From RYN-428 sp035551995 (GTDB lineage Bacteria; Planctomycetota; Phycisphaerae; Tepidisphaerales; Tepidisphaeraceae), in contig DASZME010000068.1 in assembly GCA_035551995.1 (NCBI GenBank), positions 1 to 39,641 of the forward strand: a stretch of DNA of 39,641 nt, in the 5' to 3' direction. Shown here piece by piece: positions 34,201 through 39,641 of the stretch (position 1 is the stretch's first letter; the number at the start of each line of letters is the position of its first letter). The notes under the pieces were generated by a model. It made no database searches and was not told where the DNA came from. It saw only the letters and a program-made list of their open reading frames with translations. Position numbers and translations under genes: made by a program.

Positions 34201-34584
34201 GTCTGTTTCGCCATGCTGTTCAGCTTCGTCGGCACCATCCTCGGCGGCATCTGGGCCGACCAATCCTGGGGCCGATTCTGGGGCTGGGACCCCAAGGAAA
34301 ACGGCGCCGTGCTCGTCGTCCTGTGGAACGCGCTGATTCTCCATGCCCGCTGGTCCGGAACCGTCCGCGATCGCGGCGTCGCCGTCCTGGCCATCCTCGG
34401 CAACATCGTCGTCGGCTGGTCCTATGTCGGCACCAATCTCATGGGCATCGGCTTGCATTCCTACGGCTTCATGAGCGGCGCCCAACTTGCCCTTTATAGC
34501 TGGGTCTTCTTCAATCTCGCGCTCGCCGCCATCGGCCTGATTCCCCGAAAATTTTGGGCGATCGCGTCGGTAGACGGCAAATAA
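31294..34584 (+). CDS. ccsBA: Fused ResB-CcsA cytochrome c biogenesis protein (system II)
   Basis: 1096 residues. Residues 1-410 look like ResB/Ccs1 (helices near 13-30, 90-110, 120-135, 390-415). A soluble linker of about 370 residues includes IFIEGRTQPLDSAARNFLAI, the GR.kPLDT element seen in fused CcsBA of Bacteroidetes. Residues about 795-1096 are CcsA, with the heme-handling GRFWGWDPKENGA near 992, an early His in LVIHTAGIVSR, and a late His in GIGLHSYGF. It moves heme outward and attaches it to apocytochromes. The start is TTG at 31294: the only nearby ATG (31289) reads ATG AAT TGA and stops. The upstream lipoprotein is 39 bp away. Confidence 0.9.
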   Translation: MNALKTILAPFASLRLTIVLLVLCMILVLAGTTAQREMGIQDVQKQFFHSWIAKVDFHDFQSTPPTKPGEAPGAGYIPGHFFMPGGYLLIAVMLVNLLAAHTVRFKLRAKRIGIILIHSGLILLLVGELLTSLVAVESQMRIDVGASTNFSEDIRFPELAIVDRSSPDHDHVAVIAASRLEAAAGGAPIRDPNLPFDIKVDRWYENSTLRGPMQKEPQVDRLATEGAAKSIGIVAEKRVGGVGGDAERTNIPSAFITLFSKSGTSLGTYLVSLYFDRSFADLGAFRSQPVVVDGKTYTLDLRFTRYYKPYTITLKKFTHEIIPGTDLPRDFASTIQLVDPANHVDREVRIWMNHPLRFDSETFYQQSFANNDRTTVLQVVDNKASTLPYIACVIGGLGLILHFGITLVSFLRRRLAPTPGTVGAIGASSYSSRGDSRTNSGGDADRYVLKPEPRWKTAGIPLAVLFFSLIWVISQFFVAPPTRPYDFDALGHVPIFIEGRTQPLDSAARNFLAIVSGGKYREAYRDELGKMHPAVEWMIDVMTLSNDWANDKVIRIDHPQIKDMLGLKEEEKLFSWKDIGLDKAEVAEKLDTQSRLANETPEKDRDSLKHQILDLHQHLGIFRRLMQIDAIAYQLDLMKHPERARQNFDAINRAVMAADPQLIDDIKANKIKDPDRAFGMALAKLDRSTLTADQRDSLEKPVLLGSLQRMGQEGDLFLIPPAHPGEQWKPLMSVLDSPDNVPDAPAAILKIFKDYADARPTEFNSDLTGYLARVSTLPDISTVNYEVGFNRFNPFYVCIVFYVGIAILAFCSWLFWTKPLWRSGYALMILTLVIHTAGIVSRIYISGRPPVTNLYSAAVFIGWGIVLFSSVLEAIFRNGIGLVAGSTAGFMSLLVAAGFAAGEGDTMRQLQAVLDTNYWLATHVVCVTLGYMATVLAGVLAMIYVLRGLFDRSFAGEPSKDNVRMIYGIVCFAMLFSFVGTILGGIWADQSWGRFWGWDPKENGAVLVVLWNALILHARWSGTVRDRGVAVLAILGNIVVGWSYVGTNLMGIGLHSYGFMSGAQLALYSWVFFNLALAAIGLIPRKFWAIASVDGK

Positions 34585-34787
34585 CCGCGGCCCGCCGCTG
34601 CGCGTCAACCGCGCCGCGTTGTTTTTGGCGCCCTCAGGTTCGCCGAGGAAAATATAAGTTTTCAACCGATCTTTTTCGACCTCACTTCCGTTCCCGTCGT
34701 AGATGTTATTCCTGCTCGGGGGTAGCCGCCTTCGGCAATTCTGCCGACCGCGTTTTGCATCTTCACTGACATCGGAGGACCTCATTC

Positions 34788-36635
34788 GTGTCGAGAAAAA
34801 CCGTTGAAAAAAATGTGGCGAAGGTTCGACGTCCCGCCCGCCCGGCCGCTTTGGAAATGCTCGAGGGGCGAACGCTGCTGTCGGCCGCGGCCGTCGGAGT
34901 TCCCGAGGTGATGCTCGCCAAGGCATCGGCCCATGCCGACGGAACCGCGACCGCCCCCGCGTCGGCGCTCACTCCCGCGCAGATTCAGTCGGCATACGGC
35001 GTGAGTAGAATTTCGCTTCCAAACGTCGCCACCGCCAACGGCGCCGGACAGACGATCGCCATCGTCGACGCCTACAACGATCCCAACGCCCTCAGCGACC
35101 TCGATACTTTCGACGCGAACTTTGGGCTGGCGAACCCGCCGAGTTTTAAGGTGTTGAGCCAGACCGGCGGAACTACGTTGCCGGCGACCGATACGGAAAC
35201 GAAACCCAACACATGGGAGCTGGAAGAATCGCTCGATATCGAATGGGCCCACGCGATCGCACCTGGCGCCAATATCGATCTGTTCGAGGCCAAGTCAACC
35301 AGCTTGTCGGATCTATATGCCGCCGTCACCACCGCCAAAGGGACGGCGGGCGTCTCGACGATTTCCATGAGCTTCAGCACCAGCGGCGATTTCAGCGGCG
35401 AAAGCAGCTACGACTCGGTCTTTACCAGCAATACCGGCCATGGAGTGACTTTTCTCGCCGCAACGGGCGACAGCGGCGGAACCGCCGGGTATCCCGCGGT
35501 CTCGCCCAACGTCGTCGGCGTCGGCGGAACGAGCCTGACTACCAATTCAACCGGAACCTACGAAGGTGAAACGGCATGGAGCGGAAGCTCCGGCGGATTG
35601 AGCACGCTTGAACCGCAGCCAAGCTATCAGAAAGGCGTCGTCACGCAGAGCGCCACCGAGCGCGGCGCCCCCGACGTTTCGATGGACGCCAGTCCAAGCA
35701 CCGGCGTCGCCGTTTACGATTCCTTCGATGGCTCCAGCACCGGCGGCAACTGGTTCCAGGTCGGCGGCACGAGCCTGGCCACGCCAATGTGGGCCGGTCT
35801 TATCGCGATCGCCGATCAGGGGCGCGTGGCCAATGGGCTGGGAACCTATGATGGGCGAACGGGTACGCTCCCGCGTCTGTATACACTGCCCGCGTCCGAT
35901 TTTAATGACGTCACGAGCGGTTCGGATTCCAACTATAGCGCCGGCGCCGGATATGATCTGGTCACCGGGCGAGGCTCTCCCATCGCAAATAAGTTGGTCC
36001 CGGATCTGGCCAACGTCGCAACCACCACGCCGATTCCCCCGACCAATCCGACGCCGACGGCGCCGGTCATTGCGAGCCTGACATCGTCGGCCAACCCGGC
36101 GACGGTCAATAAGAGTTTCACGATCACCGCCAACGGCGTAGCCGATTCCACCGCTGCGGTAACCTCAGTTTCGTTCTACTATGAAACCAACGGCAAAACC
36201 GGACTCCAAACGGGATCGGCCGGCGATACGCCGCTTGGCACGGTGACCAACGGCGCCGGCGGTTGGAAGCTCAACCTGACCGCTTCCGCGGCGGGAAGCT
36301 ACACGCTGTATGCGATCGCCACCGCCGGCAATGGCGTGGCGAGCGCTCCGGTGTCGCTCACGGTCGTGGTGCAACGCACTGCAACGATCGCGGCCAGAAT
36401 CAGCGTGGCGACCGCGTCGGCGCCGTCTGTTTCCGTCGGCGTCGGTTTTGAAGTGATCAACGTATTCACCCCGGGTCAGGACGTGTACGCGATCAATTGG
36501 CAAGCGACGGATGTAGGCCAGGATTCTCGTCGAGATTCCGCGTCCGCGACCCTTCATTTCGATGGGCCGGAATCGACGCCGGCGCCATTGGCATCCATTG
36601 CCGGCAAGGGGGCAAGATCAGGCTCGATAAACTGA
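34788..36635 (+). CDS. Secreted sedolisin (S53) peptidase with LEPR-XLL-like N-terminus
   Basis: 615 residues from GTG 34788, with GGAGG at 34774-34778. The N-terminus PAALEMLEGRTLLSAA resembles the LEPR-XLL motif of planctomycete surface or secreted proteins and stands where a signal peptide would be expected. The S53 triad is E146 and D150 (ELEESLDIEWAH), D228 (TGDSGG, oxyanion) and S329 (GGTSLATP). The calcium-binding end DFNDVTSGSDSNYSAG...GYDLVTGRGSP is intact. A C-terminal Ig-like/CHU-type domain (about 430-530) follows. It is likely an extracellular acid peptidase. Monocistronic; a very large hairpin follows at 36731. Confidence 0.88.
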   Translation: MSRKTVEKNVAKVRRPARPAALEMLEGRTLLSAAAVGVPEVMLAKASAHADGTATAPASALTPAQIQSAYGVSRISLPNVATANGAGQTIAIVDAYNDPNALSDLDTFDANFGLANPPSFKVLSQTGGTTLPATDTETKPNTWELEESLDIEWAHAIAPGANIDLFEAKSTSLSDLYAAVTTAKGTAGVSTISMSFSTSGDFSGESSYDSVFTSNTGHGVTFLAATGDSGGTAGYPAVSPNVVGVGGTSLTTNSTGTYEGETAWSGSSGGLSTLEPQPSYQKGVVTQSATERGAPDVSMDASPSTGVAVYDSFDGSSTGGNWFQVGGTSLATPMWAGLIAIADQGRVANGLGTYDGRTGTLPRLYTLPASDFNDVTSGSDSNYSAGAGYDLVTGRGSPIANKLVPDLANVATTTPIPPTNPTPTAPVIASLTSSANPATVNKSFTITANGVADSTAAVTSVSFYYETNGKTGLQTGSAGDTPLGTVTNGAGGWKLNLTASAAGSYTLYAIATAGNGVASAPVSLTVVVQRTATIAARISVATASAPSVSVGVGFEVINVFTPGQDVYAINWQATDVGQDSRRDSASATLHFDGPESTPAPLASIAGKGARSGSIN

Positions 36636-36730
36636 GTCCTTGCCAGCGCATTACGATTTTTAGATCGTCTTTCAGTTTGGTGGCGCGTGCGACGATTTGT
36701 TTACGATCGCGTGGTTGAGCATTTGGTCGT

Positions 36731-36812
36731 GACGCCGGTTCTGAGGTACTCCGAAGAGCCGGATTCCGAGACGCTTCAATCCGGCTCTTCGGATTACCTC
36801 AGAACCGGCGTC
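36731..36812. repeat. 35-bp near-perfect inverted repeat
   Basis: Left arm 36731-36765 (GACGCCGGTTCTGAGGTACT...) and right arm 36778-36812 match in 34 of 35 positions; the loop is 12 bases (36766-36777). It lies between the convergent sedolisin and zinc-ribbon genes. There is no T run on either side. The remainder of this 236-bp gap is featureless. Confidence 0.9.
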
Positions 36813-36871
36813 GGGCGCTGAAACTGGCTCCCCACGCAGGTGTGACGCGCCAGCAATCCGGAAAAAACGCT

Positions 36872-37534
36872 CTAGTTCCGCACGATCGCCCGGACCTGTC
36901 GAACTTTACGCGGGAATCGCAGCGCGAGAATTCCCCGGCGTACCCAGTAATAGGCGGCGATCGACGCCACGATCGCCGCGCCCCAGAGAATCAGAACGCC
37001 GACCGAGCGCAAAATCATAACGATCAGGAAAATCGCGAGCGCCGTCGCGCAGAGGCCAAGGCAAGCTCCCCAGAAGGCCAACGTGAATTGCAGCGCGCCG
37101 TGCGAAGCCATGTCGGCGATGATCGTCGGCGCCCGCGCGGGCAAAGCGTCGGCGTGAAATTCAGTCACGACATTGCCGGGTTGCGCCGCCAGCGCTGTGG
37201 TGGATTGGACCGGATTTTCGGCGGCGGCCTTCGCCAGACTCAGCTCGCGATAGCAGACCAGGCAGACGGAATGGCCGTCCCATTCCAGCGGATTTTGGAG
37301 CTTCCCGATCGGGCCGGCGCAATTGCCGCACAAGACGGCGTCGGGCGCGGGATCGGCGATCGGTTTATCTTCGCGAGCTGCGTCGGCCTTGGAAGAAGCG
37401 AGCTTATCGGCCAGTAACTCGGCCGCCAGCGGATGCGTGACGCCGCCGCATTCGGGGCATTGGGCCAGACGGTTCATGTGGCGGTGCTGCACCACAATTC
37501 GCCCGCCGCAATGAATGCACTGGAATCGCACCAT
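36872..37534 (-). CDS. Zinc-ribbon membrane protein
   Basis: 220 residues. Two cysteine pairs at the N-terminus (C6/C9 in CIHCGG and C26/C29 in CPECGG) form a zinc ribbon; a second set (LCGNCAGPIGKL and VCLVCYREL) around residues 70-100 may form another, LIM-like, site. Two close hydrophobic helices (GACLGLCATALAIFLIVMIL and VLILWGAAIVASIAAYYWV) follow, then a basic tail. Arrangement: cytoplasmic zinc domains plus C-terminal membrane hairpin. The frame starts at 37552, but ATG 37534 begins the conserved part. Role unknown. Confidence 0.75.
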   Translation of the reverse strand: MVRFQCIHCGGRIVVQHRHMNRLAQCPECGGVTHPLAAELLADKLASSKADAAREDKPIADPAPDAVLCGNCAGPIGKLQNPLEWDGHSVCLVCYRELSLAKAAAENPVQSTTALAAQPGNVVTEFHADALPARAPTIIADMASHGALQFTLAFWGACLGLCATALAIFLIVMILRSVGVLILWGAAIVASIAAYYWVRRGILALRFPRKVRQVRAIVRN

Positions 37535-37589
37535 GTATAAGTAGAATACCACAATCCGGGCGAGCGGTTATAACGGCCGAAGGCGAGAA

Positions 37590-39170
37590 TCATCCCTGCA
37601 GTCGAAGCGCGATGAGATAGCCGGGCACGGGTTGGGTGGATTCCTTTCGCAGGGTGATCGCGGTGAAGCGCGTTTCCTCGAACCCATAAATTGACGCGAT
37701 GTGCTCGAGATACGGTTTGGAATGTTTGTAGCGGCGGCTGTTTTTCGCCAATTCATATCGATTGCCGTCGAATGCTTCGACGGAAAAGACGAATAGTCCG
37801 CCGGGCCGCAGCGCTTGCGCCGCCGCTTCAAAGGTGGTGGACAAATCGCCGAGGTAGATGAGCACATCGGCGGCGGAAAGCAAGTCATATCCTCGGGGCT
37901 TTTGGCGCAGAAGTTCGATGAGGTTGCCGAGCTCGAGCCGGTCATATACGCCGCGAGCCCTGGCTTTTTCGATCATGCCCGCGGAAAGATCAACGCCGGC
38001 GAGCGTGTTTGCCATTGGGCGCAGCAACGGCCCGCACAAGCCGGTGCCGCAGCCGAGATCGAGGATGTCCAGCGGCTTGCCGTCCCAGAGTTCTCGGACC
38101 ACCGCGGCCAGCTGCTCGGGCGCGCGGTATTCCAGTGTTCCTTGAAGGTGTTCGTCGAATCCCGGCGCATAGCGGTCAAACAAGTTGCTCACCGCCTCGG
38201 CGGGCATCTGCGCGGGCGGGAAAACATTCATCAGGGCCGCCATCGCGAAGTGAATCTGCGATTCGTCGGCCGTGAGCGTGAGCCGTCGCTCGAGATCGGC
38301 GACCGAGGGCGGAGGAGGGGATGGGTCGGCGGGGTTGGGAATTTCCGGCTTCGCGGCCGTTTTGCGCTGTCTCGCTATTTTTTCCGCCTCTTCGATTTTT
38401 CCCGCGGCACGGAGAGCGCGTTGGAGTCCGTCGTACGCCGTCGCGTCATCACGATTGGCGTTGATGGCGCGGCGGAACAGGCCTGCCGCCTCGGTCGGTT
38501 TTCCCGCTTCCAGATCGAGCATCGCCAAGCCGCACCATGCCTGGGATAGCGCCGGTTCCAGCTCCAGCGCCTTGATCAGATTTTTTCGCGTCTCCTTAAT
38601 TTGTCCGGCGCCACGATGGGCAATGCCAAGGTGGTAGTAGGTCATCGCGTCGTTTGAGTTTTTCGCGAGGGCCGCCTGGCAGGCGGCGACCGCTTCGGAG
38701 AATCGCCGGGAAACAAGGAAAGCCACGCCAAGTTGATGATGAAGTTCGGCCGAATCGAGTCCCGCGGCCATCGCCTGCCGAAGCGCCGCGATCGCCGCCG
38801 AGGCATCGCCCGGCAGCCCGCGCGCCAGCAATGCCCGCCCCAACAAAACCAAACTTTCCGTGCCGTTCGGATTGGCGGCGGTCGCGCGCGAAAACGCTTT
38901 GACCGCGCCATCCTTGCGGCCGGCGTCCATGTACGCCTGGCCAAGATTATGCTGGAAAGCCGCGTCGGTCGGCTTTAGCGCGGCGGCGCGCTCGAGCAGC
39001 GGTATGGCTTGGTTGGCCTGCCCGGCCTGATAGGTGAGCACGCCAAGCCAATGTAAAGCGTCGGCATTCGCCGGGTCGTTTTGCAGAACCGCCTTGTACC
39101 CGGTTTGAGCCTGCGTCAGCCGGCCGGCGCGGTGATGCTCGAGCGCGATTTGCAGAAGATCCTGAGCCAT
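37590..39170 (-). CDS. TPR-repeat protein fused to a SAM-dependent methyltransferase
   Basis: 526 residues. Residues about 1-270 are seven or so tetratricopeptide repeats (ADALHWLGVLTYQAGQANQA, AAFQHNLGQAYMDAGRKDGA, and so on). A Pro/Lys-rich linker (about 270-300) leads to a class I methyltransferase with LDILDLGCGTGLCGPLL (motif I) at about 375-390, then DLLSAADVLIYLGDL and LRPGGLFVFSVEAF. Similar fusions act on protein or small-molecule substrates recruited through the TPR part. ATG at 39170 is preceded by a short region without strong signals. Neighbour of leuS, on the same strand. Confidence 0.85.
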   Translation of the reverse strand: MAQDLLQIALEHHRAGRLTQAQTGYKAVLQNDPANADALHWLGVLTYQAGQANQAIPLLERAAALKPTDAAFQHNLGQAYMDAGRKDGAVKAFSRATAANPNGTESLVLLGRALLARGLPGDASAAIAALRQAMAAGLDSAELHHQLGVAFLVSRRFSEAVAACQAALAKNSNDAMTYYHLGIAHRGAGQIKETRKNLIKALELEPALSQAWCGLAMLDLEAGKPTEAAGLFRRAINANRDDATAYDGLQRALRAAGKIEEAEKIARQRKTAAKPEIPNPADPSPPPPSVADLERRLTLTADESQIHFAMAALMNVFPPAQMPAEAVSNLFDRYAPGFDEHLQGTLEYRAPEQLAAVVRELWDGKPLDILDLGCGTGLCGPLLRPMANTLAGVDLSAGMIEKARARGVYDRLELGNLIELLRQKPRGYDLLSAADVLIYLGDLSTTFEAAAQALRPGGLFVFSVEAFDGNRYELAKNSRRYKHSKPYLEHIASIYGFEETRFTAITLRKESTQPVPGYLIALRLQG

Positions 39171-39381
39171 CGGTCCGGCAACTATAACCGCGGTCGGCCC
39201 GTAGCGGGACTCATTGGAAAATGGATTCGCGGCGCGATTTTCCCTGCGGATTTGAACTTCCCCCCGTATGGCGGGCGCGGGGAACGAACATCAGGAAATG
39301 GGGCTTACCGGAATTCCTGCATTTGCTTTACGTTCTCTGTCCCCTGTCGCTCTGTGTCCCTGCGCGGATATCCGTGCCATA

Positions 39382-39641
39382 TCACACAACCACCAAATTC
39401 ACTAGTTTCTTCGGCACATATAACTTCTTCTTGATCTGCTTTCCTTCGATCCACGGCCTCACTTTTTCCGCATTTTCCGCCGCTTCCAGGATGCTGGCGT
39501 CGGAGGCGTCCGCTGGGACGGTTATCTTATCGCGCAGTTTGCCGTTGACCTGCACCGGCAATTCGAGCGTCGATTCGAGCAGCTTGGCCGGATCGAACGT
39601 GGGCCAGGGGCGTCGGGCGAGGGATTTGGCGTGGCCCAGTG
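39382..39641 (-). CDS. leuS: Leucyl-tRNA synthetase, C-terminal fragment (cut by window edge)
   Basis: The minus strand gives 86 codons to a TGA at 39382-39384. The end LELPVQVNGKLRDKITVP is the C-terminal beta-grasp domain of bacterial LeuRS, followed by an A-rich helix (ASDASILEAAENAEKV) and the closing PWIEGKQIKKKLYVP and KKLVNLVVV. LeuRS charges tRNA-Leu in the cytoplasm. The catalytic and editing domains lie beyond the window. The 211 bp between this and the TPR-methyltransferase gene holds no supported feature. Confidence 0.9.
   Translation of the reverse strand, partial: LGHAKSLARRPWPTFDPAKLLESTLELPVQVNGKLRDKITVPADASDASILEAAENAEKVRPWIEGKQIKKKLYVPKKLVNLVVV

Noticed and set aside
36731..36812. 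A normal intrinsic terminator shared by convergent genes.
   Set aside because: The stem is 35 bp and there is no T run on either side, so it is listed as a repeat of unknown function.

Overview
The window looks like a chromosomal segment of a planctomycete (Planctomycetota, possibly Phycisphaerae-like). The evidence is the protein content: a twin-arginine DUF1501 protein, a DUF1080 protein, an exported Gfo/Idh/MocA oxidoreductase, a PQQ-type beta-propeller, a type II pseudopilin-like protein, a secreted sedolisin with an LEPR-XLL-like N-terminus, and a fused ResB-CcsA cytochrome c maturation protein. GC content is high. Genes lie on both strands in short operons. I saw no rRNA, tRNA, CRISPR array, transposase or phage gene.

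Layout. 1-5147 is a hopanoid locus: the N-terminus of squalene-hopene cyclase (minus, cut by the window edge), then an HpnO-like aminotransferase and an HpnN-like RND transporter (plus). A 5'-truncated Uma2 gene and a dispersed repeat lie between the two halves. 5151-9525 holds DUF1080, a NUDIX hydrolase, a candidate small RNA or attenuator leader with good promoter and terminator signals, a pseudopilin, ribosomal protein L21 as a single-gene unit, and an exported glutathione peroxidase. 9526-15931 is almost all minus strand: omega-amidase-like nitrilase, chorismate-lyase-like protein, HemN/HemW-type radical SAM protein, PQQ-like propeller, Gfo/Idh/MocA protein and a hypothetical protein. 16088-18241 has DUF1501 and an unrecognised gene.

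18687-27578 is a signalling block. A 2147-residue soluble hybrid histidine kinase carries eleven tandem 92-residue HAMP-type repeats, resembling the fungal Nik1/Os-1 osmosensor architecture, with GAF, kinase core and three receivers. It is followed by a REC-GAF-kinase-REC hybrid. After that come a short-chain dehydrogenase, two very small genes, an AMMECR1 protein translationally coupled to a lipoprotein with an internal duplication, and the ResB-CcsA fusion. The right end has the sedolisin, a 35-bp near-perfect inverted repeat, a zinc-ribbon membrane protein, a TPR-methyltransferase fusion and the C-terminus of leucyl-tRNA synthetase.

Non-coding structure worth attention: the candidate RNA at about 6802-6923, two dispersed palindromic repeat families with three copies each, an 18-bp-arm inverted repeat at 10331-10408, the hairpin at 36731-36812, and a tandem operator-like repeat before the second kinase. 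No clearly new multi-gene system was identified. The best candidates for something undescribed are the RNA element, the HAMP-array kinase with its partner, and the coupled AMMECR1-lipoprotein-CcsBA group.
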